A stretch of 64,000 nucleotides of DNA from assembly GCA_963711455.1 (NCBI GenBank), contig CAVQEH010000006.1, positions 372,001-436,000 on the forward strand. Reading direction: 5' to 3'. A model generated the notes under the pieces. The model did not search any database. It saw only the letters and a program-made list of their open reading frames with translations, and was not told the origin of the DNA. Of the stretch, positions 35,875 to 44,416 are shown piece after piece; the first letter of the stretch is position 1; each line of letters begins with the position of its first letter. Source of the DNA: DATFVA01 sp963711455 (GTDB lineage: Bacteria > Bacteroidota > Ignavibacteria > Ignavibacteriales > Ignavibacteriaceae). Made by a program: the position numbers and the translations under genes.

Positions 35875-36309
35875 ATGGGAAAATTTCTTTACAAATTCGA
35901 TTCGATAAAAAAGACAAAAGAAATTCTCGAACAAAAAGTTCAGAAAGAACTAGCAGATATTGATCTTGAAATAGAAAACTTAAGCGATGAGTATGTAAAG
36001 CTTGAAAAGAAAAAAGAGAACAGTGTAAAAAATTTACAACAGTATAAAAGGGTTTCAGATCTTAAGCAGCTTGATAATTACAGGAACGATTTAAAACAGC
36101 AGATGGAAATAATAAGGAAAAAAATTGATCTTCTTACTTTGAAAAGGGAAAATAAGCTGAATGAATTGATTACAAAAAGCCAGGAAACTAAAATGTTCAG
36201 GAAACTTGAAGAAGTTCATCTGGAAGAATTTATGCACGAAGAAAATATTAAAGAAGAAAACCTTACTAATGAGGTAGCCACTCAGAAGTATATTAGGGGT
36301 AACAATTAA
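35875..36309 (+). CDS. fliJ: Flagellar export protein FliJ
   Basis: 144 residues from ATG 35875, four bases after the fliI stop; the frame is open further upstream but that part lies within fliI. The protein is an almost unbroken, charged coiled coil (FLYKFDSIKKTKEILEQKVQ at the start; ELITKSQETKMFRKLEEVH near the end), as expected for FliJ, the stalk of the export ATPase. Sequence identity in this family is low, so gene order carries much of the call. Confidence 0.82.
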   Translation: MGKFLYKFDSIKKTKEILEQKVQKELADIDLEIENLSDEYVKLEKKKENSVKNLQQYKRVSDLKQLDNYRNDLKQQMEIIRKKIDLLTLKRENKLNELITKSQETKMFRKLEEVHLEEFMHEENIKEENLTNEVATQKYIRGNN

Positions 36310-36310
36310 A

Positions 36311-36922
36311 ATGAAATTTTTTCAACCTCTTGTATTTATAGTTACATTCATAGTCGTTACCGGTGCTCTGATTGTATTAAATTCTATGTTTACAAATATT
36401 TTTAAGCTTGATTTCACTCCTGTTACGACAAAAGCACAGGTCTCAGATTCAACAAAGACAAATAAACCGTCTTTCGAATCACTTAAAACAGAGAACAAAA
36501 AAACGCCGGTACAGGATTCAGTAAAATCAGCATCCATCCAGCCTGTAAAAGAACCGGTAAAGGCTGACACCACAAAACAAATTTCCCCTGCCCCACAAAT
36601 AACACAAGCTTCACAGACAACAACCGTAAAAGATAGCCCCTTACTAACTACACAAAATGAAACTCCGGATACAACAAATGCAGCAATGCCCACCCGGTTT
36701 AACAGTACAACAGGAGTTGATAGTGCGTACATAAGATGGGTGAAAGCAACTGCGGCAATGTATGAGTCGATGGACCCGAAGAAAGCCGCAAGAATAATAC
36801 AGGATTATTCCGAACAAGTAGCTCGTGATATAATCTATAAAATGAAAAAGAAAAAAGCTGCAGACATACTTGCCGAGCTTGATCCTGCTGTTGCAAACAG
36901 GATTGCAAGGTACGGCGGTTAA
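36311..36922 (+). CDS. MotE/FlbB-like flagellar protein
   Basis: 203 residues: one N-terminal membrane segment (about 5-27), a long Thr/Pro/Lys-rich linker (about 38-130), and a C-terminal MgtE-N-like helical domain with YESMDPKKAARIIQDY and KKKAADILAELDPAVANRIA. This layout is that of MotE, an accessory protein that aids motor assembly and is often encoded after fliJ. It starts 1 base after the fliJ stop and is the last gene of the operon seen here. Confidence 0.8.
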   Translation: MKFFQPLVFIVTFIVVTGALIVLNSMFTNIFKLDFTPVTTKAQVSDSTKTNKPSFESLKTENKKTPVQDSVKSASIQPVKEPVKADTTKQISPAPQITQASQTTTVKDSPLLTTQNETPDTTNAAMPTRFNSTTGVDSAYIRWVKATAAMYESMDPKKAARIIQDYSEQVARDIIYKMKKKKAADILAELDPAVANRIARYGG

Positions 36923-37275
36923 ATTAAGCCGTACAAATTAACAACTCACAACCAGGAAAAATTACTTTTACTTTTTATTCATCATTTCAACACCTCATCA
37001 GCATTCGGCCTGGCAAACCGATGGCTCATCGCCTTTCCGTAATGATAAAGTTTAAATAGCGTGGAGTCATATGGAGGCTTTCATAAAATCTAATTCTAAT
37101 AAAGCAGATAAAATTTATCAAGAAGACGGTTTATTTGGACTTAATACTGCTCTTTAAATATCGAAAGATTTGAAACACTCATTCCCGGTATTTCCCATTT
37201 ACCTGTTTGTGTGCGATTATGTTCGTGGACGTTAATAGTTGAACGCTGCGTCCCGCCGGTTCCATTCACCGGCTT
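36923..37275. other. Gene-poor stretch after the flagellar operon
   Basis: No established gene. A 28-codon frame at 37071-37157 (MEAFIKSNSNKADKIYQEDG...) follows GTGGAG and uses codons like a real coding sequence; it may be the remnant start of a lost flagellar gene. At the right end a hairpin, GCCGGT (37255-37260) with ACCGGC (37268-37273), lies directly after the stop of the minus-strand gene at 37276 and may help end its transcript, though it lacks a T-run. Confidence 0.35.
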
Positions 37276-37434
37276 CTACGTGTTTACAAAATCTTTTGCA
37301 ATCGAATATAGAATTATTTTAGTAGGTCCGGCACTATGTGTAATCACCTTGTAAACAATGAGGTTAATAACAGTAGCTCCAAACAATAAAACTGCAATTA
37401 CCACGATAATAATTGTTTTATCCTTTTTTTTCAT
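37276..37434 (-). CDS. Small single-pass membrane protein
   Basis: 52 residues from the ATG at 37434, chosen because AGGA lies 8 bases upstream; an upstream in-frame ATG at 37464 has no ribosome site. A Lys-rich start (MKKKDK) is followed by a hydrophobic segment of about 22 residues (TIIIVVIAVLLFGATVINLI). No family is recognised. It stands alone on the minus strand next to the flagellar operon. Confidence 0.45.
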   Translation of the reverse strand: MKKKDKTIIIVVIAVLLFGATVINLIVYKVITHSAGPTKIILYSIAKDFVNT

Positions 37435-37464
37435 AACCATATTCCTGTGGCTTGAGAACATCAT

Positions 37465-37792
37465 AACGGAAGTGCCCTGATTATATACTAATTTGGTTTA
37501 TTGAATTCTAACAGGCAGAAGAATCTAAATGAAGTTGAATCAAACTTCATAAATGAAATTCCTGCACTGCGTTTAGTGAAGTATGGATTTGATTTAAAGA
37601 AATTTGGTAATGTTTAAACAATTTGGAATTCATTCATTATAAACCGTCTGTCGTCCGCAGATTAATTGAAACAGTTAACATATATTAATAACTTAATGAT
37701 ACAACTTTCATTATTTATTAAATCTGGGAAGTTAGTTTGCGAACCTTAATAAAGTCCGTTTTAAAAAATCCGGTTAATTTCAATAGTTATTT
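37465..37792. other. Intergenic region with a palindrome and a possible gene remnant
   Basis: ATGAAGTT (37529-37536) and AACTTCAT (37543-37550) form a perfect inverted repeat with a 6-base spacer. The same stretch is covered by an open frame, 37501-37617 (TTG start), coding for NEIPALRLVKYGFDLKKFGNV at its end; the composition looks protein-like, so it may be a truncated gene. Neither is certain. Confidence 0.3.
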
Positions 37793-38872
37793 ATGAAATT
37801 AATCAGACAAATAATGATCCCCGTTATGTTAACCTGCTTATGCCTCATTAGTATTTCCTGCCGTATCTTTACTTCTAATGGACATATTGATGCAGATGAT
37901 CCACTGATTATTTATGAGGGCAGGTTTGATTTCAGCGATCCGAAGAATCCGCGTTTTGATTGGCCGGGTTCATCAATACACGCCGCGTTTGAAGGAAGCA
38001 GTATTTCTGTTCGTCTTACTGATGGCAATAACGACTATAATATTTTTATTGATAATAAGCTTAAAAAAATACTCAGAACGGATAGTTCAGTGGTGTATAA
38101 TATTTCCGATAGCCTTTCCCCGGGCAGGCACCTGATTACCTTAACGAAAAGGACGGAAGGCATATTCGGAGCAGCATCATTCCAGGGTTTTATTCTTTCT
38201 GAAGGAAAAACACTCCGCCCGATTGGACTATACCCGATAAGGAAAATGGAATTTATAGGTGATTCGTTTGTTGCCGGGTTTGGTAGTGACGGAAAGTCGC
38301 CCGACTGTGACTTTAACCGCGAAACCGAAAACAACTATATTGCATACGGACCCGTACTTGCACGAAAGCTTAAAGCTTACTGCAATGTTATTGCTGTCTC
38401 AGGAATTGGAATGGTGCGAAACCATGGTGATTCAACCAGAACGTCTACCGCAGCAATGCCTAATTATTATAGTAAAACCTGCTTTAATGATTCCTCAGAG
38501 TGGGATTTTTCAAAGTACCAGCCTGATGTTGTGGTCATCAGACTCGGAAGGAATGACTACTGGAGCAAACCATTCCCCAGGAGTAATGAATTCAGATCTG
38601 CTTATCTGCATTTCCTGAAATACATCCGTAGTAAATATCCCAAAGCGTATATATTTGCCTTATGCGGAGCAATCAGAAAAGATTCTCATTGTGATTACAT
38701 TAGAAGTGTAATAAATGAGTTGATGGATAAAAAAATATACTTTGTAAAACTTCAGGTAAATCTAAAACGTCCGGAAGATTTCGGCTGCCAGTATCATCCG
38801 AATAAAAGCGGGCATGAAAAAATAGCAGCTTTTCTTGAGCCAATTGTACGCCAAAAAACAGGTTGGAAATAA
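37793..38872 (+). CDS. Lipoprotein CE2-type carbohydrate esterase (SGNH hydrolase)
   Basis: 359 residues. The N-terminus is a lipoprotein signal (LCLISISC, Cys about 23). Residues about 40-145 form a beta-sandwich like the N-terminal domain of CE2 acetyl-esterases (RFDWPGSSIHAAFEGSSISV). The SGNH domain follows: nucleophile Ser in FIGDSFVAGFG, Gly/Asn block RLGRNDY, and His in YHPNKSGHEKIA. The usual Asp three residues before that His is not obvious, consistent with the Ser-His dyad known in CE2. Likely role: deacetylation of polysaccharides outside the cytoplasm. Confidence 0.8.
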   Translation: MKLIRQIMIPVMLTCLCLISISCRIFTSNGHIDADDPLIIYEGRFDFSDPKNPRFDWPGSSIHAAFEGSSISVRLTDGNNDYNIFIDNKLKKILRTDSSVVYNISDSLSPGRHLITLTKRTEGIFGAASFQGFILSEGKTLRPIGLYPIRKMEFIGDSFVAGFGSDGKSPDCDFNRETENNYIAYGPVLARKLKAYCNVIAVSGIGMVRNHGDSTRTSTAAMPNYYSKTCFNDSSEWDFSKYQPDVVVIRLGRNDYWSKPFPRSNEFRSAYLHFLKYIRSKYPKAYIFALCGAIRKDSHCDYIRSVINELMDKKIYFVKLQVNLKRPEDFGCQYHPNKSGHEKIAAFLEPIVRQKTGWK

Positions 38873-38888
38873 ATATCTGCAGGGAGTT

Positions 38889-39554
38889 TCAGTTATCTTT
38901 TACAGCTTTAATAACCTCAGATGGAAAAGTATTCTGGCTGATTTCAATATTTCTTTCAATTCGAAATCCTGCTCTAACCAGGTTTTCTTTGAATGAAACA
39001 GGACGGCAGCCTGTTAGCAGTTCAGGGAAATATTTTGCTACCCAAACCCAGAATTTATTTATTTTCTTTTTACCGAAAGAGAAAGTTGAAATTACAGCTT
39101 TACCACCTGGTTTTACTATTCTGTAAAACTCCTCAGCTATAGTATCAAATTTATCTTCAGGCATCAGGTCTACCATAAAATTATTGATCAATGTATCAAA
39201 AGTATCATTACTGAAATCAAGTTTTAAAGCATCAGCTTCCTGGAATTCATAATCAGCATCTGGTATTTTTTTCAGTCTTTCCTTTGCCTTCCTTAGCATA
39301 TCCGGTGATAAATCCAGACCAATGTTTCTGCCGGAAGGATTTCTTTTTACTATTTGCTCAAAAACCACTCCCGTTCCGCAGGCAACTTCCAGGACGGCAT
39401 CGCCGTTTTTAATATCGGCAAACTCTATTACATACTCAGCAGCTTTACTTTCGGTAAGCCTGCTCCATACATCATAAAACCAGGCTACTTTTTTGAAACT
39501 CTTTTTTGTATTCTGAGTATCCAGTTTTCTATTTAATACTTCTATCTTGCTCAT
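38889..39554 (-). CDS. Class I SAM-dependent methyltransferase
   Basis: 221 residues. Motif I is VLEVACGTGVVFEQ, followed by the acidic loop NIGLDLSPDML and motif IV/post-I EADALKLDFSNDTFD; these fit UbiE/COQ5-like small-molecule methyltransferases. The substrate is not evident. It lies beyond the minus-strand metalloid operon and may be its last gene, in which case metalloid or thiol methylation is possible; 143 bases of noncoding DNA separate it from the next gene. Confidence 0.8.
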   Translation of the reverse strand: MSKIEVLNRKLDTQNTKKSFKKVAWFYDVWSRLTESKAAEYVIEFADIKNGDAVLEVACGTGVVFEQIVKRNPSGRNIGLDLSPDMLRKAKERLKKIPDADYEFQEADALKLDFSNDTFDTLINNFMVDLMPEDKFDTIAEEFYRIVKPGGKAVISTFSFGKKKINKFWVWVAKYFPELLTGCRPVSFKENLVRAGFRIERNIEISQNTFPSEVIKAVKDN

Positions 39555-39662
39555 TTCATCCTTTATTTTATAAAATCTGAAATAACAATGATAAATGCTG
39601 TGTATTTTTAATTATACCAGGGGTTAATAAAGATTAACTCTATCCCGTGCTATATGCAAATG

Positions 39663-39678
39663 ATCAACTCAAGTTGAT
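39663..39678. promoter_or_regulatory. Short palindrome before the methyltransferase gene
   Basis: ATCAACT-CA-AGTTGAT, a 7-2-7 inverted repeat, 109 bases upstream of the methyltransferase start and just past the FmdE gene's stop. There is no T-run, so an operator is more likely than a terminator. Confidence 0.35.
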
Positions 39679-39697
39679 TCAAGACAGCCATAATTAA

Positions 39698-40303
39698 TTA
39701 TATTTTAGCCGCACAATCAATACAAACATGCTTACCGCTTTTAATTCTGCCATAGCTTTCAACTGTCATTTCACCACAATCTTCGCAAACAAATCCGTTG
39801 AAGTTATCGCTGTGAGGTTCAAGTTTATAATCAAATACTTCCGAGATATTTAATAACATTTCCTGGGGAGCGCTCATTACTTTTACAATTAAAGGATCGA
39901 CAACTCCGGCAGGAACAGTACTTGCCGGAATTCCTTTTTCTCTATATTCTTTGAAGAACGCCGATTGCTTATTCTGAAGCATCGCCTCTGCTTTTGGCGT
40001 TACTCTTACAGCTTTACTGCTTGCTCTATCTATTAGAGTAACAGCCCATTTACCTTTTTGCGTTTTTTTGATATTGCCTTTGCCGAATGTAGTGCCCATA
40101 ATTACCTGAAGCCCGTCTGCAAAGCAGGTAGCACAATGGTTTTCCCCTAAATCCACGAATGCTAGTATTTGTCCGTCTTTAGCTCTTTCAACACCAAGCG
40201 CATTCATCGCTGCAGCGCCTGCACGTAAGCCTAAGGGCATTGCGGGACATTTGTGTCCGTGAAATTTTTGTCCGAACTCTAACCAATCTTGTGGATTCAT
40301 CAT
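39698..40303 (-). CDS. FmdE-family protein with C-terminal Cys4 zinc site
   Basis: 201 residues. The N-terminus has FHGHKCPAMPLGLRAG, the hallmark of FmdE (named for subunit E of formylmethanofuran dehydrogenase), and NHCATCFADGLQVIMG. The C-terminus has CEDCGE...CIDCAAKI, a Cys4 zinc-ribbon. Outside methanogens these proteins are of uncertain use and are thought to handle molybdenum, tungsten or other metals. AAGGAG 8 bases before the ATG fixes the start. A paralogue is at 43487-44116; the pair flanks a transporter group. Confidence 0.85.
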   Translation of the reverse strand: MMNPQDWLEFGQKFHGHKCPAMPLGLRAGAAAMNALGVERAKDGQILAFVDLGENHCATCFADGLQVIMGTTFGKGNIKKTQKGKWAVTLIDRASSKAVRVTPKAEAMLQNKQSAFFKEYREKGIPASTVPAGVVDPLIVKVMSAPQEMLLNISEVFDYKLEPHSDNFNGFVCEDCGEMTVESYGRIKSGKHVCIDCAAKI

Positions 40304-40423
40304 TTTAATAACTCCTTGTTTTATAATTTTAATATTATTGAATACTTTTCACAATAATCCGTGTATTCCCCTATTTTTAATTTTCAATTAAGATAATCTG
40401 TTCATTCTCATTTTTGCTTCTCT

Positions 40424-41647
40424 TTACATTACGAAAAAAATTAAAAAAGACATTGCTATTCCTATGAGTACTACATAAAGTATATCCGTTTTTAACAATA
40501 GTGCAATTAGTGCTGCAGCGCCAAGTAATGCTTGAGCAATTCCCCAATGTAAAGCTATACCAAACTGAATGGTTACGGTAAACAATAATCCTACGAATGA
40601 ACTTAATACTCCTACAATAACTTCATTGAATAATTTTTTAGTCCGTAGTTTATCAAATACAGGAGTAATGCCGGTAAGTATGAGAAATGAAGGCAAGAAA
40701 ATACTAATTGTCCCAATTATTGCACCAAACCAATTGTATAATAAATACCCTATAAATGTAGCTGTTATTACAATAGGACCGGGAGTAACCTGTCCTAATG
40801 CAATTCCATTTAAAAAAGTTTGACTGCTTAATAAATGCCGGACATCTACAATTTCATGGAACATGAGCGGAACAGAAGCAAAACCACCACCGTATGCAAA
40901 CAAATCAATTCTGAACATCAATGTGGAAAAAACAAAAAGATTTTTATTCAAAAAGAATAGCACTAAAAGCAGCACTGCATAAACCAAAAGTATTATTAAA
41001 ATATGACGTGCATACGACTTTGTTTTTTCTTCCTTTGCTGAAATTTGAGTTAAAAAAATATTTTTTGCAGTCTGAGCCTTTGAGACCTGCCTGTCCGGCA
41101 GACAGGTTTGATTCTTCATCCCCAGCAATATTCCCAAAGCAGCAGAAAGAACAATTATAATGATTGGATTCCACTTCAAACCAAATAAAACAATCGAAAA
41201 AATTGTTATAAGAACCGACTTCCATTCCTTTAGGGTAACTTTCCCGAAAGAGATTGTTGCGTTTGCTATTATAGCTACAATTATTGCCTGCAGGGAACTG
41301 AATACGAATACGCTGATTGGATAATGGATTACCGATTCATAAACAGCGGCAAGCAGCGACATAAACAGGAAAGCCGGTAAGCCGAATCCAACAAATGTTG
41401 CAGCAGCACCGGATATGCCTCGTTTTTTCAACCCGACATATGCTGCAGCCTGCATTGCCGTAGCACCCGGGATAATCTGGCAAAGTGCAACGCCGTTTCC
41501 GAATGTTTCTTTATCAAGCCATTGTTTATCCTCAACGGCCATCTTGCGGATATAAGCTACCATAGATGGTCCGCCGAAGGCTGTTAACCCGAGACGCAGA
41601 AAGGAAGAAAACAGGTTTAATAACGAAGGTTGATTATTTGTCGTCAT
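40424..41647 (-). CDS. chrA: Chromate transporter ChrA
   Basis: 407 residues, the long two-domain form. Each half has the CHR signature (RLGLTAFGGPSMVAY and RIDLFAYGGGFASVPLMF), with ALCQIIPGATAMQ and ALGQVTPGPIVI as the paired second motifs. It has about 10-12 membrane segments and exports chromate or a related oxyanion in exchange for sulfate or protons. A 23-base palindrome (41085-41107) inserts in frame between the two halves and adds TCLPDRQV to the linker. Confidence 0.88.
   Translation of the reverse strand: MTTNNQPSLLNLFSSFLRLGLTAFGGPSMVAYIRKMAVEDKQWLDKETFGNGVALCQIIPGATAMQAAAYVGLKKRGISGAAATFVGFGLPAFLFMSLLAAVYESVIHYPISVFVFSSLQAIIVAIIANATISFGKVTLKEWKSVLITIFSIVLFGLKWNPIIIIVLSAALGILLGMKNQTCLPDRQVSKAQTAKNIFLTQISAKEEKTKSYARHILIILLVYAVLLLVLFFLNKNLFVFSTLMFRIDLFAYGGGFASVPLMFHEIVDVRHLLSSQTFLNGIALGQVTPGPIVITATFIGYLLYNWFGAIIGTISIFLPSFLILTGITPVFDKLRTKKLFNEVIVGVLSSFVGLLFTVTIQFGIALHWGIAQALLGAAALIALLLKTDILYVVLIGIAMSFLIFFVM
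41085..41107. repeat. Intragenic REP-like palindrome in chrA
   Basis: The 23-base near-palindrome ACCTGCCTGTCC...GACAGGT lies in the linker between the two CHR domains. On the mRNA strand it folds into a nearly perfect stem with one G-U pair and a small loop. It keeps the frame (codons for TCLPDRQV). GC-rich stems of this type with 'CLP.RQ' translations are scattered in genomes of this group. Confidence 0.65.
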
Positions 41648-41712
41648 TGCTTAAAAGAATCTCTCTTCAATTTGAAATAAAAAGTTTTTCTTTTCATCTT
41701 CATTATTTCCTA

Positions 41713-42729
41713 TTAATTAAAAAAATATTGTACTTGTAAAGTTGTTAACGAATTTGTTTTATCCGATGCGAACTGAAATTTGTTATCTAAAGAAAGTTTA
41801 ATATCATTACCTTTTACGAGATAAGAATAACCTATAATGTACCACAGGTCGTCAACTGTTGCTGGATTTAAGTCATCCAATTGTTCAACAGAAAGAGTTA
41901 CCAAATTCTTTTTAGAAAAAAGATAATCTGCAAGAGCATAGAATCCGTATGCCTTTTGACTGCCGAGATGAGCTGCAATGTATTCTGACTGCAGTTCAAA
42001 ATTGCCGACATTTAGTTCTGTTTCAAAGCCGAAGCGAAAATCATTGCCGGTAAACGAATAATTACTTCCAAAGATTTTACCGAACTGAAAATCATGTGCG
42101 TTACGGTAAGAAAGGTTATATCCTAATTCTAATTTCGATTTGGAATTGTTTAATAAAAATAAATATCCGCGGTTTACATAAAGAAAGTTTCTTTCTTTAG
42201 AAACAGTATTGGCACCATTCCCGTTATAAAATCCGAAGCTAATAGAACCGGTCTTATTATCATCAAATTTCAATTCAACTCCTATGTCTCTTGCCATAGA
42301 TTCGGCACCCGGGACAAGTGCATTAACAACGTCTGCTCTTTCATCAAGCGGCATAATATAGTCGGGTTGTTTCCTTTGCAAACTAAAATCAGGTACGAAC
42401 TGACCTGCAGAAACTTCAAAATAGTCTATCTTATAATTTACGTATACATCCTGAAGCAGAAATTGGAATTTTACCTGTTGAAGAAAATTAGCCTGCAGCT
42501 TGTAGCTCCAATTTCCTTCTTCAGCCGGAAACAAACCGTTTATCCAGAACTTGGCTCTTCTTACTGAAAAATTTGTTTGATTCAAATAGTTATCCGAAAA
42601 ACGGTACTGTAAATAACCGTTCCAATTAACTTTTTGCTGAGCGAATGAGCTGTAATTAATTACTGTAATTAAAGAAATGGCCGCTATGATAATTATATTT
42701 ACTTTTAACTTTTTATATTTACTTTTCAT
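41713..42729 (-). CDS. Outer-membrane porin (phosphate-selective porin O/P-like)
   Basis: 338 residues from ATG 42729; the frame is open further upstream but that part is inside the TauE gene. It has a signal peptide (MKSKYKKLKVNIIIIAAISL, cleaved near SSFAQ), then amphipathic strands with VNWNGYLQYRF, RRAKFWINGLF and a terminal LQVQYFFN ending in an aromatic residue, as for 16-18-stranded porins. GYLQ-R and AEEGNWSYKLQ fit the OprO/P-like family. The start overlaps the TauE stop (TAATG), so the two are coupled. Likely role: passage of oxyanions through the outer membrane. Confidence 0.82.
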   Translation of the reverse strand: MKSKYKKLKVNIIIIAAISLITVINYSSFAQQKVNWNGYLQYRFSDNYLNQTNFSVRRAKFWINGLFPAEEGNWSYKLQANFLQQVKFQFLLQDVYVNYKIDYFEVSAGQFVPDFSLQRKQPDYIMPLDERADVVNALVPGAESMARDIGVELKFDDNKTGSISFGFYNGNGANTVSKERNFLYVNRGYLFLLNNSKSKLELGYNLSYRNAHDFQFGKIFGSNYSFTGNDFRFGFETELNVGNFELQSEYIAAHLGSQKAYGFYALADYLFSKKNLVTLSVEQLDDLNPATVDDLWYIIGYSYLVKGNDIKLSLDNKFQFASDKTNSLTTLQVQYFFN

Positions 42730-43478
42730 TAAATAACTCCAATAATTAACTTTACAGCTATAGCAAATAGTACCAGAGCAAATATTTGTTTGATTCTGTT
42801 TGATTTTGCTTTGGTTGCCATAAAGTTGCTTCCCAGCCATGCACCGAGTATTACTGCGATAGTGAGGAAAACAGTTAAAGTCCAATTGAAATGCCCCTGA
42901 GCTGCATGACCAAGGAACCCCGAAAAGGAAGAAAAGGTTACGGCAAAAGCTGAAGTTGCAGCAGCCTTTTTAGTTTCATATCCCATCCACATTAATAGAG
43001 GGGCCATAATGAACCCGCCACCTATGCCAAGAAGCCCGGCCATGAAACCGGCAAACCCACCAATCAATGCTCCTATTATTGCCCGTTTCTTAAAAGACAT
43101 AATTTCTTTCGGCTCAGGCTTTCGTGACATAAGCGCCATTCTACCTGCTGCAAATAATACTGCAGCGGAGAAAAGAATGAGTAATATATTTAGAGGCAGC
43201 TTGTTGGAAACAACCGCCCCGACAGGGGCAAAAGCAAAGGCTGAAATTGTCATAGCTAAACCGCCTTTAACATCCACCAATTTATTTTTAAAATATGCAA
43301 TTAAAGCTATGAGAGTTGTTAACCCGTTTAATAAAAGGGCCGAAGGTATTGCTACTTCCTTAACGGGGAAGCCTGCCCACTTGAGTACAGGTACGTAAAT
43401 CAATGCACCGCCTAAACCCAACATGGAAAATAAAAAAGAGGCTGCCAGAATTATTACTGAAATAATTAAGTACAACAT
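42729..43478 (-). CDS. TauE/SafE-family sulfite/anion exporter
   Basis: 249 residues, 7-8 membrane segments. Two repeats carry the family motif: LGLGGALIYVPVLKW near the start and LGIGGGFIMAPLLMWMGY in the second half. TauE/SafE proteins export sulfite, sulfoacetate and similar anions. It sits 8 bases after an FmdE-like gene and overlaps the porin gene, so exporter and porin form a two-membrane path. Confidence 0.88.
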   Translation of the reverse strand: MLYLIISVIILAASFLFSMLGLGGALIYVPVLKWAGFPVKEVAIPSALLLNGLTTLIALIAYFKNKLVDVKGGLAMTISAFAFAPVGAVVSNKLPLNILLILFSAAVLFAAGRMALMSRKPEPKEIMSFKKRAIIGALIGGFAGFMAGLLGIGGGFIMAPLLMWMGYETKKAAATSAFAVTFSSFSGFLGHAAQGHFNWTLTVFLTIAVILGAWLGSNFMATKAKSNRIKQIFALVLFAIAVKLIIGVI

Positions 43479-43486
43479 ATTAATCT

Positions 43487-44116
43487 TTAATAAATTTTAG
43501 GTAAATGAATAACTTTTTCTTCCCCGGTTCTCTCAGAACAAGAAATGCAGACTTTCTTTCCGTCTTTTACACGTAAGTACCTTTCAAAAACATATTCGCC
43601 GCAGACTTCACATTTTGCTTTGTTGAAAGAACCTTTAACAGGTGTGTATTGGAAATCAGGAAGAATTGTTACATTAAATAATTCTTCATCATCAGCATTC
43701 AGAACAATATCAATTATATCTTTTCTAACTTCTTCGGGAATTTCGGAAGGTTCAATACCCTGCTTGCGGTATTTGAAAAACTCATGAGGTGAAAGTTTAT
43801 CCTGAAATTCATTTTTCAAAAATATTCTAACAGCATCTTTTTTACCCGGATACCAAAAGATTGCAGCAACTTTACCGTAATTCAGTTTTTCAATCATTCC
43901 TTTTCCAAAAGTTGCACCGGTTGCAGACATAATTCCATCCTGCATGCAGCCTTGAGGATGACCTATACCCATTTCAGAGAATATGTGCATCTGATGATTC
44001 AAGCTTTTCTTTACTCCTAATTTTTCTAATGCTAAGGTCCCCATACGGTAACCAATCGGCATAAAGGGGCATCTATGCCCGTGAAATTCAAAAGTCCATT
44101 CTGGTAAATTAAACAT
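43487..44116 (-). CDS. FmdE-family protein (second copy)
   Basis: 209 residues with FHGHRCPFMPIGYRMG and GCMQDGIMSATGATFGKG near the N-terminus and CEVCGE...CISCSER at the C-terminus, the same layout as the protein at 39698-40303. The two are clearly paralogous but well diverged. A 7-4-7 palindrome lies just upstream (44143-44160). Its place before the TauE-porin pair suggests a role in handling the exported anion or a metal cofactor. Confidence 0.85.
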   Translation of the reverse strand: MFNLPEWTFEFHGHRCPFMPIGYRMGTLALEKLGVKKSLNHQMHIFSEMGIGHPQGCMQDGIMSATGATFGKGMIEKLNYGKVAAIFWYPGKKDAVRIFLKNEFQDKLSPHEFFKYRKQGIEPSEIPEEVRKDIIDIVLNADDEELFNVTILPDFQYTPVKGSFNKAKCEVCGEYVFERYLRVKDGKKVCISCSERTGEEKVIHLPKIY

Positions 44117-44142
44117 TGTTCTTATTCCTTATATTATTTTAA

Positions 44143-44160
44143 TAAGTAATCATTTACTTA
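44143..44160. promoter_or_regulatory. Palindromic operator-like site before the FmdE-TauE-porin genes
   Basis: TAAGTAA-TCAT-TTACTTA, a perfect 7-4-7 inverted repeat, 27 bases upstream of the FmdE ATG. TetR repressors bind sites of this form. The remains of a TetR-like gene lie immediately upstream (44180-44404). Confidence 0.5.
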
Positions 44161-44179
44161 CTCTATTAAGCAAAAATTT

Positions 44180-44404
44180 TTATTTCTTCAATGCCTTCAA
44201 AATCAAAGTATACATTCTTTTGCTGAAGTTATCCTTATTCAAAACGTTTTTATTTAATACAAATTCAATGTTAAATGTAATGGGGATAACCATATAAATA
44301 ACGGACACATCTTCGGCGTTTATAGATTTATTCCAGATACCTTTGGATATTCCATCTTTTACCATTTTTATAATTAATTGCTTCTGTAGAGTAAAGTGTT
44401 TCAT
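44180..44404 (-). pseudogene. C-terminal remnant of a TetR-family regulator
   Basis: 74 residues: LIIKMVKDGISKGIWNKSINAEDVSVIYMV and a closing RMYTLILKALKK, which match the ligand-domain tail of TetR/AcrR proteins. The helix-turn-helix part is missing; the sequence before the ATG is closed by a stop, and the CcdA gene ends 12 bases upstream. A poor ribosome site makes expression doubtful. I read it as the end of a regulator cut by a rearrangement that placed the CcdA block next to the FmdE block. Confidence 0.5.
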
Positions 44405-44416
44405 TGGCTTTAATAA

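Noticed and set aside
36986..37002. CTGATGAG...GAAA on the minus strand, like a hammerhead ribozyme core
   Set aside because: The stem II between the two boxes has at most one weak pair and no stem I or III with a cleavage site is found.
37008..37040. GGCAAACCG...GCC segment, resembling a c-di-GMP riboswitch core
   Set aside because: The second conserved box (ACGCAAAGC type) and the closing stem are missing, and no gene follows at the right distance.
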